From NCBI GenBank assembly GCA_035268985.1, contig DATFJV010000134.1:1-47137 (forward strand): a stretch of DNA of 47,137 nt, given 5' to 3'. This DNA comes from JAAYHV01 sp035268985 (GTDB taxonomy: Bacteria; Bacillota; Clostridia; Peptostreptococcales; Anaerovoracaceae). The notes under the pieces are model-generated. The model saw only the letters and a program-made list of their open reading frames with translations. It searched no databases and was not told where the DNA came from. A program made the translations under genes and the position numbers. This document shows, one piece after another, positions 25,119 through 32,976 of the stretch (the first letter of the stretch is position 1; the number at the start of each line of letters is the position of its first letter).

Positions 25119-26534
25119 ATGAATGAGTTTTATATAGATAGATTAATAAATAAAAATGATAAAGGTATAGCTGCATATGGGGAGAAAAACATTGAATTCC
25201 AAGAGATTTGTAAAATTGTTAAGTTTGAATTAGACGAAGATTGGAACAGAACAAAGGAACAGTTCAAAATAAGTAAATTGGAAAGAGAAAAACGTGCAAT
25301 AATAGGCTATGAGAAAGAAACTGAATACTACAAGGAAAAGATACAAGAAATAATTAGAATTAAAAATCTTAATAATAGCTGGTATCCTATTTGGTACGTG
25401 AATTTATATGATGCGATTTTTAATGAGTTATTTGGATTAGCAGGTTTAGCACCATGGGCATATAATACGATTTCCATATACGAGAATTCATCATCTGCTA
25501 AGGTTATAGGTGACAGAATTTACTGTCTGATTGATGGCAAAACTGTTTTGCAACCTCAAAAAATTAACTATAAGCGCAGAAAACAACTGATGAGAGCATT
25601 ATTGCTAGAATCACCCTTTGAAGACACTAATAAGGGATTTCACGAGGTTTATTTGCACAATGGTATAAGAATAACTATATACTCGGGTCAGAAAACAAAA
25701 GAGGGAGAAGAGATAATTGTTCTTAGAAAATATGTTATTAGAAACATGGATTTTAATGAATTGGTAAGGCTTAATACAATACCAAAGGAAGCTGTAAGAA
25801 TATTTGAATGGATGATCAAAATAGGTTTTAACGTTATTTTTGCAGGCCCTGTAAGATCGGGCAAAACTACGTTTATGCAAAATTGGCAGATGCATGAAGA
25901 TAAAAACTTGGAAGGTTTAGTCCTTGCGACAGACCCTGAAACTCCGTGGCATAAACTTATGCCAGAATACCCTATTATGCAACTAATAGCGGATGGTGAT
26001 GAATTGGAAACAATTACCAAATCAATTTTAAGAGGAGATAATGATTACGTATTACTGGAAGAAATGAGAGATGCTGTCGCATATAACTTGGCATTGGAGA
26101 TAACATCCATTGGTACAAAAAGATGTAAAGCAACAATTCACGATAATAATGCATATAATATACCATATAAAATGGCTTCTAAAATTAGAGCAAAATATGG
26201 AGGCAATATGAGAGATATAATAGGTCAGATTTTTATGAACTTTGATATAGTGATTGAGCTTAATCAAAGGAATGATAATAGATCGTTTAAGAGGATGTTA
26301 TCTATAAAAGAGTACTATTATGATGAAATTAATGATATGGCAGTTATAAATACCATATGTGAATATGACGAGGCACTTAATAAATGGCGTTGGAATAAAA
26401 AAATATATAATAAGGTGAGATCGAATGAAAGATATATAGAAGAGTTACAGATGGAATTGTCTAAGCTTAATGGGGAAAGGCCGCTAGAAAAAAGCGTTTT
26501 GGCACCAGGTTATTATAGGAGTAGTGAAGATTAA
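25119..26534 (+). CDS. CpaF/TadA-type secretion ATPase
   Basis: The motor of the system: a hexameric type II/IV secretion ATPase. 471 residues. It has an N-terminal helical domain without a clear match, a Walker A GPVRSGKT (residues 243-250), an Asp box region (ATDPETPW), a Walker B DYVLLEEMRD (309-318, with the two glutamates), and the His box KATIHDNN (His341). The usual CpaF LMVNG motif is not obvious. The His box and Walker motifs are intact, so the enzyme should be active although the machine is reduced. Confidence 0.88.
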   Translation: MNEFYIDRLINKNDKGIAAYGEKNIEFQEICKIVKFELDEDWNRTKEQFKISKLEREKRAIIGYEKETEYYKEKIQEIIRIKNLNNSWYPIWYVNLYDAIFNELFGLAGLAPWAYNTISIYENSSSAKVIGDRIYCLIDGKTVLQPQKINYKRRKQLMRALLLESPFEDTNKGFHEVYLHNGIRITIYSGQKTKEGEEIIVLRKYVIRNMDFNELVRLNTIPKEAVRIFEWMIKIGFNVIFAGPVRSGKTTFMQNWQMHEDKNLEGLVLATDPETPWHKLMPEYPIMQLIADGDELETITKSILRGDNDYVLLEEMRDAVAYNLALEITSIGTKRCKATIHDNNAYNIPYKMASKIRAKYGGNMRDIIGQIFMNFDIVIELNQRNDNRSFKRMLSIKEYYYDEINDMAVINTICEYDEALNKWRWNKKIYNKVRSNERYIEELQMELSKLNGERPLEKSVLAPGYYRSSED

Positions 26535-26535
26535 T

Positions 26536-27465
26536 ATGAATATGTTGATTATAGGGTTATTGATTTTGGGAATATATTTGGTGTTTTATGATGAGTTTTA
26601 TTTGATATATCGAGTATGCTTTAAAAATACAAAAGCCTTTTATAGATACGAAAAAGCTTTTGAAAAAGAAATAAATAATAGCAATAATCTAGCAAGGTTA
26701 ATTAGGTCAACTTTGGGATTGGATATTAGCGGTGCCGTACAAATGTTTATGTTTGTATCAGTTATATTTGCTACTTTGTCATATTTGGTTTTATCGAGCA
26801 AGTTTACTGCGAGTTTTTCTTTAATTATTTCATTGATTGCATTTCTAATACCTTATTTAATATTAAGGATTAAACTCAGGCTTAGTAGACTAAAAAATGC
26901 CAATGAAGGGGATATTGTTATAAGGGAACTTATAAATGCATATAATTTAACTGGGAAAAACATGAGAGCAACAATTGAATATTTGGCTATCAATATGAAA
27001 AATGCTAAGAATATGAAAGGTGTAATGCTTAATTTATCGAAAAAGATAAATAATGTATCAGATGAGGAAGATATTAAAAGAAACATAATGGATTTCAGAT
27101 ATCAAGTGAATACTTCATGGGCAGATATCATAGGGATGAATATATTCTTTTCGATTATTAAAGGTATAGATGTATCAGCGCCTTTATTGGATTTGTCAAA
27201 AGCGATAGATAATAGTAAGGTCAATAAAGAAAGAATAAAAAGAGAGTCAAATGAAGGTAATCTTATGATTCTACTAGTGGCTCCAATATGCTATCTATTG
27301 ACAGTGGTTGCTGCATTGTTGTTCTTTAAATTTAAACTAGTAAAATTTTTAGAGTATCAATTTTTAACAGAAGCGGGGGTCAAGTGGTTTTTAATTGTAA
27401 CTTTTACGTATATTGTTGGATTAATAGCAAAGTCATTTATTAATGATAATAAATTGGATATATAG
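26536..27465 (+). CDS. TadB-like inner membrane platform protein
   Basis: A 309-residue membrane protein with an N-terminal hydrophobic helix (LIIGLLILGIYLVFY), a pair in the middle (about residues 75-115), a cytoplasmic domain of about 130 residues with helices typical of the type II secretion F domain, and two helices at the C-terminus. It follows CpaF by one base, the place of TadB. The family fit is by layout rather than strong motif. ATG 26536 is chosen; GTG 26524 and ATG 26542 are alternatives. Confidence 0.7.
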   Translation: MNMLIIGLLILGIYLVFYDEFYLIYRVCFKNTKAFYRYEKAFEKEINNSNNLARLIRSTLGLDISGAVQMFMFVSVIFATLSYLVLSSKFTASFSLIISLIAFLIPYLILRIKLRLSRLKNANEGDIVIRELINAYNLTGKNMRATIEYLAINMKNAKNMKGVMLNLSKKINNVSDEEDIKRNIMDFRYQVNTSWADIIGMNIFFSIIKGIDVSAPLLDLSKAIDNSKVNKERIKRESNEGNLMILLVAPICYLLTVVAALLFFKFKLVKFLEYQFLTEAGVKWFLIVTFTYIVGLIAKSFINDNKLDI

Positions 27466-27473
27466 GAGAATAT

Positions 27474-28088
27474 ATGAATAGGGTTTTTGAGATCACATTA
27501 ATACTAGGTATATTAATATACTTCTTTCCAATAGATTTAGGTAAAAGTATTACTTTCAAAGGTAAAATATATCGTTTAAATAATAATAATACTATAAAAA
27601 ATATTGGTAAAAAAATTAGCAAAAGTAAATTAAATAAAGACTTAATAAGTAGTAGCATATGTTTGAAAAATTTATCTATATTAATGAATGAAGAAGCTAT
27701 GACAACTGATTATGTGCTAGAAGTGCTAATTGATAATGCCAAGGAACTAAAACCATATTTTGTTAAATGTCTTATGATGTATAGACTGGGGAATAGGGAC
27801 CAAGCTTTTAATTATTTAAATACGGCCATAACTAATAAAGAAATGGAAGAATTTGTTGGATTATTAAAGAAATTAGATGAAACAAATGGTTATAAATTGG
27901 TAAAGCAAATAGATTCTTTTAATCATTGCTTAATTGAAGAGCGTAGTACGTATAAAAGAAAAATAGGGGATAGATATAATTTGATTTATACAACATTAAT
28001 AACAATTAATATATTTGCGTTAATAATAAATTTTGCAATTGTGGTAGTTTTTATGGATGCATTAAATATGCTAAATATGATATGGTGA
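27474..28088 (+). CDS. TadC-like membrane protein, short
   Basis: A 204-residue protein with one N-terminal hydrophobic segment (ITLILGILIYFFPI), a cytoplasmic helical domain and a strong C-terminal segment (LIYTTLITINIFALIINFAIVVVFM). It occupies the TadC position. Normal TadC proteins are about 300 residues with more helices, so this one is shortened or very divergent. AGGAG lies before the ATG. Function as a second platform subunit is inferred from position. Confidence 0.6.
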   Translation: MNRVFEITLILGILIYFFPIDLGKSITFKGKIYRLNNNNTIKNIGKKISKSKLNKDLISSSICLKNLSILMNEEAMTTDYVLEVLIDNAKELKPYFVKCLMMYRLGNRDQAFNYLNTAITNKEMEEFVGLLKKLDETNGYKLVKQIDSFNHCLIEERSTYKRKIGDRYNLIYTTLITINIFALIINFAIVVVFMDALNMLNMIW

Positions 28089-28095
28089 GGTGAAT

Positions 28096-28251
28096 ATGAA
28101 AAACTTAATAATAATTATAGGTACGATAATACTGGGAACCACTATAGTTAGTACTTTGATTTTAGGTGATAACGAAGATTCCTTGAAGGGTGCGGCTGAA
28201 AATGTGGTAAAAAATGGGATAAGTTCCATAGAAAAAATATATGAGGATTGA
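28096..28251 (+). CDS. Flp pilin-like small protein 1 (51 aa)
   Basis: MKNLIIIIGTIILG begins a hydrophobic helix of about 20 residues directly after the four-residue N-terminus. An amphipathic, charged tail of about 28 residues follows (GDNEDSLKGAAENVVKNG). Size and layout resemble a mature Flp pilin, but there is no prepilin leader and no G/E cleavage site. The ribosome site GAGGTG precedes the ATG. It is too small for routine gene calling. The first 14 codons are nearly identical to the next gene, so they are probably tandem duplicates. Confidence 0.65.
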   Translation: MKNLIIIIGTIILGTTIVSTLILGDNEDSLKGAAENVVKNGISSIEKIYED

Positions 28252-28253
28252 AT

Positions 28254-28394
28254 ATGAAGAACTTAATAATAATTATAGGAACAATTATATTAGGCTGTTA
28301 TATATTCCAATTAATTATGGGAGAAAATGAAGGTAGCTTAATTAACGAGTCCAAAGATTTTATGGTAAATGCAGTTAAAGAATATGTGGAGTGA
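28254..28394 (+). CDS. Flp pilin-like small protein 2 (46 aa)
   Basis: Begins with the same 14 residues as the preceding protein (MKNLIIIIGTIILG), then a different tail (YIFQLIMGENEGSLINESKD). One hydrophobic helix, then a charged amphipathic tail. It starts two bases after the preceding stop with GAGGATTGAAT ahead. Like its neighbour it has no leader peptide. Probably a second pilin-like subunit or membrane-embedded minor component. Confidence 0.65.
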   Translation: MKNLIIIIGTIILGCYIFQLIMGENEGSLINESKDFMVNAVKEYVE

Positions 28395-28396
28395 AT

Positions 28397-28792
28397 ATGA
28401 AAAATTTAATTACAACAATTGCAAGTGTGATGATAATGATGGTATTTTTGTTACAATTTATAAACAATCAAGTCCTACATAATAAAATTATGAATATTGA
28501 TAGATCTGTAAATTGCTTTAAAGAAATAGCAAAACAAGAAGGGAGATTATCGGATATAAGGGAAGAAGAATTAAAAACCATGATAAGTAAATATGTGGAT
28601 TGTGATGAATCTGAAATAGCCGTAATGGCGGATGATAAAGTAAGGGGGAGAGGCGAAATAATAAACTTAAAAGTTGAAATACCATTAAAGAATTTAATTG
28701 CAGCTAACGAAGTATTCGGCATAGATGATGATTCGAATTCTGGTATTTATTGCTGTAATTTATATACAACGAGTGAGTATGTGGCAAGATGA
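28397..28792 (+). CDS. TadE-like membrane-anchored protein (131 aa)
   Basis: Third member of the MKNL series: MKNLITTIASVMIMMVFLLQF gives a membrane helix from residue 4, followed by a soluble domain of about 105 residues with two cysteines near the end (GIYCCNLY). It overlaps the next gene by four bases (ATGA). Layout recalls TadE-type pseudopilins, which have one N-terminal helix and a small extracytoplasmic domain. Not recognised by any clear motif. ATG 28397 is preferred over the in-frame GTG at 28391. Confidence 0.65.
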   Translation: MKNLITTIASVMIMMVFLLQFINNQVLHNKIMNIDRSVNCFKEIAKQEGRLSDIREEELKTMISKYVDCDESEIAVMADDKVRGRGEIINLKVEIPLKNLIAANEVFGIDDDSNSGIYCCNLYTTSEYVAR

Positions 28793-29226
28793 AAAACTTA
28801 GTTATATTAATTGCAATAATATCATTTGGATCAATACTTATGACCTATCAAATTGATTTTGATAAAATGGCTCAAGAAAAACAGAGATTGAAATTTGCAG
28901 CAGATGAGGCGTTGGCATCGGCATCGCTAAGTATTGACCTATGGGAATATGCAAATGGTTATTTAATATACGATGATACTAAAGTCAAGAACAAAGTAAA
29001 AGAAATGATGAATAAAAACTTTGATAAAAAAAATTTCACATATAAATTAATCATTTCTGATGAAAAAGGTACAAATCGTAATTATGGAGATGGAAAACAG
29101 GATATAATCGATAATTTATCGCCATATTTATTATTAAAAATAAATATAGGTAAACCTAACTTTAGGTGTATAAAGTGTTATGAAGACATATATGTTGTGT
29201 CCGCGTACGAAAATCAAGGGTTCTAG
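28789..29226 (+). CDS. TadE/TadG-like membrane-anchored protein (145 aa)
   Basis: Fourth of the MKNL series. The N-terminal helix (MKNLVILIAIISFGSILM) is followed by DFDKMAQEKQRLKFAADEALASA, which matches the heptad-like segment after the membrane helix of TadE/TadG proteins (the LqnAADAAALA pattern). The remaining 95 residues are a soluble domain with a pair of cysteines (RCIKC). It is the last gene of the cluster and ends in a terminator. A role as a minor pilin or tip protein is an inference. Confidence 0.7.
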   Translation: MKNLVILIAIISFGSILMTYQIDFDKMAQEKQRLKFAADEALASASLSIDLWEYANGYLIYDDTKVKNKVKEMMNKNFDKKNFTYKLIISDEKGTNRNYGDGKQDIIDNLSPYLLLKINIGKPNFRCIKCYEDIYVVSAYENQGF

Positions 29227-29259
29227 GCAATTTTTATGGGCTTAGAACCCATTTTTTTT
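29218..29259 (+). terminator. Intrinsic terminator of the Tad-like locus
   Basis: GGGTTCTA can pair with TAGAACCC across 17 bases, and a shorter hairpin ATGGG/CCCAT competes for the same 3' strand; both are followed by an eight-base T run. Confidence 0.88.
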
Positions 29260-29341
29260 ATGGAAAAGCTTTATTAATATTCACATTAGTGATAAAATAA
29301 TAATACATTATTGGTAAATTAGATTTTAAGTGGAGTATTGA

Positions 29342-29539
29342 ATGAAAATAAAAGTATACGTTGATTCTTCAGTTTGTAGAGATTGTAAGATGTGTGTTAG
29401 ATATTGCAAACTTAGAGCTATATCATCAGGGCCAAACGGTGCGGTAATAGACCAAAATAAATGTAATGGATGTAAGCTTTGTATGATGGCTTGCGCATTT
29501 GGAGCTATAAAAACGGAAGAGGTAGAAGATGACTTTTAA
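29342..29539 (+). CDS. 2[4Fe-4S] ferredoxin
   Basis: A 65-residue electron carrier with two complete CxxCxxCxxxC clusters (CRDCKMCVRYC and CNGCKLCMMAC), each binding one [4Fe-4S] centre. The lack of the usual prolines after the fourth cysteine of each cluster is a mild divergence from typical clostridial ferredoxin. TGGAG precedes the ATG. It overlaps the NUDIX gene by 11 bases, which is an unusual pairing. An anaerobic redox role is expected; the partner is unknown. Confidence 0.92.
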   Translation: MKIKVYVDSSVCRDCKMCVRYCKLRAISSGPNGAVIDQNKCNGCKLCMMACAFGAIKTEEVEDDF

Positions 29540-30065
29540 AGAAGAAACCATTAAGAGTGAGATGATATATGAAGGTAATATATTAAATCTTAGAAAAGAT
29601 ACTGTAAGAGTCAAAAATGGTATTTCGTTTCGTGAAATAGTAGAACATAATGGTGGAGCTGTTGTGGTAGCGATTACAGATAATAATAAAATATTGATGG
29701 TAAGCCAATTCAGAAAGCCATTTGACAAAGATGTTTTTGAATTGCCGGCAGGTAAGTTAGATGGTGAAGAGAACCCAAAGGATGCAGCTTTGAGGGAGCT
29801 CAAAGAAGAAACAGGATATACGGCTAAAAATATACAATTACTAACAAGTCTTTATCCAAGTGTAGGTTATACAAATGAGATTCTCTATATATATCTTTGC
29901 ACTGATTTGGAGCCAGGAGAAACTGATTTTGATGATAATGAAGCTATTGATATATATGAATATGATTTAGAACTTTTAGTAGGAATGGTCTTGGCTGGTA
30001 AAATTCATGACGGAAAAACTATCGCAGGCATATTGATAGCAAATGAGACAATTAAAAAGGAGTAA
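29529..30065 (+). CDS. nudF: NUDIX hydrolase, ADP-ribose pyrophosphatase-like
   Basis: Hydrolyses ADP-ribose to AMP and ribose 5-phosphate. The 178-residue protein has the full Nudix box GKLDGEENPKDAALRELKEETGY (residues about 76-98), and the downstream YPSVGYTNEILYIYL segment typical of the NudF group. Its place next to a XerD-type recombinase is the usual Bacillota arrangement (nudF-xerD). It starts inside the ferredoxin gene. Confidence 0.92.
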   Translation: MTFKEETIKSEMIYEGNILNLRKDTVRVKNGISFREIVEHNGGAVVVAITDNNKILMVSQFRKPFDKDVFELPAGKLDGEENPKDAALRELKEETGYTAKNIQLLTSLYPSVGYTNEILYIYLCTDLEPGETDFDDNEAIDIYEYDLELLVGMVLAGKIHDGKTIAGILIANETIKKE

Positions 30066-30071
30066 TATGAC

Positions 30072-30953
30072 ATGAAAGATTTTCTGGAATATATTGAAAA
30101 AGTTGAAAAAAAGGCAGAAAATACAATATTGGCATATAAAAGAGATATAGGTGCTTTCGAAGATTTTTTATTGGAGAGGGGTGTTCCTAATCTTTTGACT
30201 TGTAGTAATAGTGATGCTATTGCTTATGTTTTATATCTTAAAAACGAAAACAAATCAAAAGCTACAATTAATAGAAAGATATCGTCAATAAGGGCATATT
30301 ATGTGAGTAAAGTTAAAAATAATGAATTAGAAGTAAATCCATTTGATAATGTTAAATCTGCAAAATCAGATAAAAGAGAAATAGATTACTTGAGTATAGA
30401 TGAAATTAATGTTCTGTTGGAATTGCCTGATAAAACATTAAAAGGACTTAGAGATAAAGCACTTTTAGAGGTTATGTACGGAACAGGTGCGAGAGTTACA
30501 GAAATCAATAAAATAAAACATAAAGATGTAAATTTTAAAATGAACTTTATAACCTGTATAGATGGTCATGGAAATAGCAGAATAATACCTTTAGGCAGCT
30601 ATGCTCACGAAGCTTTAGAAAAATACATTAACGAGGGCTATTGTGCCATAAAAAGAACCTTCGAAGTTAAGCCGGAAGATTATTTGTTCATTAATTTCGC
30701 AGGTAACCCTTTAACTAGGCAGGGGGTATGGAAAATTGTTAAAGAATATGGTAGTAAAATTGGTATAGAAGATAGAATGACGCCTCAAATATTGAGGAAC
30801 ACCTTTGCAGTACATATGCTACAAAATGGATCTGACTTAAAAACCTTGCAAGAATTAATGGGTTTTGATGATATTTCAGTAGGTATGGCCTATCTTTCTG
30901 TTACAAACAATAGAGTAAAAGATGTTTTTAATAGAGCTCACCCTAGGGCTTAA
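30072..30953 (+). CDS. XerD-position tyrosine recombinase with altered active site
   Basis: A 293-residue tyrosine recombinase with the XerC/D layout: SAM-like N-terminal domain (FLEYIEKVEKKAENTILAYKRD) and catalytic domain. By alignment with Escherichia coli XerD (R148, K172, H244, R247, H270, Y279) the corresponding residues are Arg141, His166, Gln239, Arg242, Phe265 and Tyr274, so both arginines and the nucleophilic tyrosine are kept but K, H and H are lost. It lies next to nudF as xerD does. It may be a weak recombinase, a Xer regulatory subunit or an inactive paralogue. Confidence 0.82.
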   Translation: MKDFLEYIEKVEKKAENTILAYKRDIGAFEDFLLERGVPNLLTCSNSDAIAYVLYLKNENKSKATINRKISSIRAYYVSKVKNNELEVNPFDNVKSAKSDKREIDYLSIDEINVLLELPDKTLKGLRDKALLEVMYGTGARVTEINKIKHKDVNFKMNFITCIDGHGNSRIIPLGSYAHEALEKYINEGYCAIKRTFEVKPEDYLFINFAGNPLTRQGVWKIVKEYGSKIGIEDRMTPQILRNTFAVHMLQNGSDLKTLQELMGFDDISVGMAYLSVTNNRVKDVFNRAHPRA

Positions 30954-30961
30954 AATAGGGC

Positions 30962-30990
30962 TTGATTTTAACTAGTCCATATGATATACT
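30962..30990 (+). promoter_or_regulatory. Promoter of rplS with extended -10
   Basis: TTGATT, 17 bases, TATACT, preceded by TG one base before the -10. Confidence 0.65.
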
Positions 30991-30996
30991 AACCTA

Positions 30997-31073
30997 GTTA
31001 ATACGGGCGGTCCTCTGGGTACTGTGGAGAGAGAAGTACCATGAACGTCTTGGAGGGAAGGAGGAACAATTTA
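30997..31073 (+). promoter_or_regulatory. Structured rplS leader (L19 leader-like)
   Basis: The 77-base leader contains a hairpin GGTACT/AGTACC with an 11-base loop, flanked by GGCG and TCCTC that could pair with CGTC and GAGGGA just before the ribosome site. Such leaders of the L19 operon are known in Bacillota and are thought to let the ribosomal protein regulate its own synthesis. The match to the Rfam family cannot be verified here. Confidence 0.5.
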
Positions 31074-31412
31074 ATGGATGTATTAGAATCAGTAGTACAA
31101 GAGTACAAAAAAAGCGATATCCCTGCGTTTAATGTAGGCGACACAGTAAAGGTTCACATTAAAATCAAAGAAGGTACCAGAGAAAGAATTCAGGTTTTCG
31201 AAGGTTTCGTTTTGAAAAGACAAAATGGTGGAATAGCAGAAAATTTTACAGTTAGAAGAATAGCTTCAGGAGTAGGAGTAGAAAAAACTTTCCCACTTCA
31301 TTCACCAAAATTAGAAAAAATTGAAGTAGTGCGTAAAGGTAATGTTAGAAGAGCAAAACTTCACTATATGAGAGGCAGAACTGGTAAAGCTGCTAAAATC
31401 AGAATAAAATAG
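31074..31412 (+). CDS. rplS: 50S ribosomal protein L19
   Basis: A 112-residue ribosomal protein at the 30S-50S interface. Typical parts are the N-terminal helix MDVLESVVQEY, DIPAFNVGDTVKVHIKIKEG, RIQVFEGFVLKRQ and the C-terminal VRRAKLHYMRGRTGKAAKIR. ATG 31074 has AAGGAGGAAC seven bases upstream; a start at 31041 would add residues not found in L19. Followed by a strong terminator, with rbgA, a factor for 50S assembly, downstream. Confidence 0.97.
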   Translation: MDVLESVVQEYKKSDIPAFNVGDTVKVHIKIKEGTRERIQVFEGFVLKRQNGGIAENFTVRRIASGVGVEKTFPLHSPKLEKIEVVRKGNVRRAKLHYMRGRTGKAAKIRIK

Positions 31413-31415
31413 CTG

Positions 31416-31445
31416 TGTGGGGAGCCGATGTTCCCCACATTTTTA
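31416..31445 (+). terminator. Intrinsic terminator after rplS
   Basis: TGTGGGGA, eight-base loop, TCCCCACA, then T run. Confidence 0.93.
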
Positions 31446-31463
31446 TATTGAAAGGAGGTAAAT

Positions 31464-32309
31464 ATGGATAATATAAATTGGTATCCTGGTCACATGAAAA
31501 AGACTAAGGAACTGATAAATGAAAATTTAAAATTAGTAGATTTTGTAATAGAAGTTATAGACAGTAGAATACCAATATCCAGCAGAAATCCAATAATTGA
31601 CTCCTTAATTTTAAATAAAGAGAGAATTATAATACTTAATAAAAGTGATTTATCTGATCCTAAAGAAAATGACAGGTGGAAAGCTGAATTAAAAAAATCG
31701 GGTAGTAGAGTTATAACTATGAATTGCATGACAGGGGCTAACTTAAGTGTATTAAATAGGGAGCTTGATACCATTCAAAAAGAAAAAAATGATTTAAGAA
31801 ACATGAATAAACCACTAAAAATGATGATAGTAGGCATCCCAAATGTGGGTAAATCTTCTTTGATAAATAGGATGATTGGCAAGAAAAGTGCTCAAACTGG
31901 TGATAGACCAGGAGTTACTAAAGGTAAGCAATGGCTGACAATTAAAAATGGAATGAAACTTTTAGATACCCCAGGAATCCTTTGGCCTAAATTTGAAGAT
32001 TCTAATGTGGGTTTAAATCTTGCGTTTTGTGGTAGCATAAAGGATGAAATATTAGATACAACAGAATTATCATACGAATTATTGAAAATTTTAGAAAATG
32101 AATATCCTAAGTTACTTATTAACAGATATAAGGTGGATGAAATAGTTGAAGACACAGTATCGAATATGGACGCAATAGCTATGAAAAGAGGTTTTATTTT
32201 ACCTGGTAAGAAAATAGATTATGAAAGATTTGGAAGAACTTTGCTCAGTGAATTTAGAGCAGGTCTAATAGGTAATATAACTTTAGAGAAGGTGGATTCA
32301 ATTGTCTAG
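31464..32309 (+). CDS. rbgA: Ribosome biogenesis GTPase RbgA/YlqF
   Basis: Needed for a late step of 50S assembly, when L16 and other late proteins join. The 281-residue protein is a circularly permuted GTPase: NWYPGHMKKTKELI at the start, then G4 (LNKSDL), G1 (GIPNVGKSSLINRM, about residues 122-135) and G3 (DTPGILWP), in that order. AAGGAGG precedes the ATG. Its 3' end overlaps rnhB by eight bases. The rplS-rbgA-rnhB order is the usual one in Bacillota. Confidence 0.96.
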   Translation: MDNINWYPGHMKKTKELINENLKLVDFVIEVIDSRIPISSRNPIIDSLILNKERIIILNKSDLSDPKENDRWKAELKKSGSRVITMNCMTGANLSVLNRELDTIQKEKNDLRNMNKPLKMMIVGIPNVGKSSLINRMIGKKSAQTGDRPGVTKGKQWLTIKNGMKLLDTPGILWPKFEDSNVGLNLAFCGSIKDEILDTTELSYELLKILENEYPKLLINRYKVDEIVEDTVSNMDAIAMKRGFILPGKKIDYERFGRTLLSEFRAGLIGNITLEKVDSIV

Positions 32310-32976
32310 AAAAGAAAAACTCGAATTAAAACTTAAAGAGATGTCCATAACTGAAAATGAGCTTCATAAAAGTGGAAAAAAGCTAATTGCCGGTGTTGAC
32401 GAAGTTGGAAGGGGTCCTTTAGCAGGGCCAGTATATGCAGCTTGTGTGGTTTTGCCAAAAGATTTTGATGTTTTAGGGGTTAATGACTCAAAAAAGCTGT
32501 CTGAAAAGAAAAGAATCGAATTAGACAAATTAATAAGAGAAAAAGCATTAGCATATGGAATAGGCATAGTGGATAATGATATAATTGATGAAATAAATAT
32601 ATTAAATGCTACAAAATTAGCCATGATGCATGCAATAGAAGATGCTAATGATGATTTGATTGAAAATAGGGACAGAGGAATTGAACATATATTGATAGAT
32701 GCCTTAGTATTAGATGATGTGGATATAAAGCAAACTGGTATAGTTAAAGGTGATTCAAAATCTGTTTCTATCGCAGCGGCTTCAATAGTTGCAAAAGTAG
32801 CAAGGGATGACTATATGATAGAGCAGAGTAGAATATATCCGTACTATTCCTTTGAATCAAACAAGGGATATGGTACAAAAGAACATTACGAGGGGTTGGA
32901 TGAACATGGTATTACGCCGATTCACAGAAAAACGTTTTTGAAGAAGTATTTTAAGGAGAACGGATATGGAATTTAA
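32302..32976 (+). CDS. rnhB: Ribonuclease HII
   Basis: Removes RNA from RNA-DNA hybrids and single ribonucleotides from DNA. 224 residues. The catalytic signature IAGVDEVGRGPLAGPV is near residue 30, with two acidic residues, then LIDALVLD and KGDSKSVSIAAASIVAKVARD. A TTG start at 32302 (after AAGGTGG) is preferred; the next ATG at 32341 has no site and would remove a normal N-terminal extension. It overlaps rbgA and fhs, so the three are translationally linked. Confidence 0.95.
   Translation: MSRKEKLELKLKEMSITENELHKSGKKLIAGVDEVGRGPLAGPVYAACVVLPKDFDVLGVNDSKKLSEKKRIELDKLIREKALAYGIGIVDNDIIDEINILNATKLAMMHAIEDANDDLIENRDRGIEHILIDALVLDDVDIKQTGIVKGDSKSVSIAAASIVAKVARDDYMIEQSRIYPYYSFESNKGYGTKEHYEGLDEHGITPIHRKTFLKKYFKENGYGI

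Noticed and set aside
22299..29259. Prepilin peptidase hidden in or near the Tad-like locus
   Set aside because: No frame shows the many-helix protein with the GD and GxHYxFD-type aspartate motifs of this family, so its absence from the window stands.
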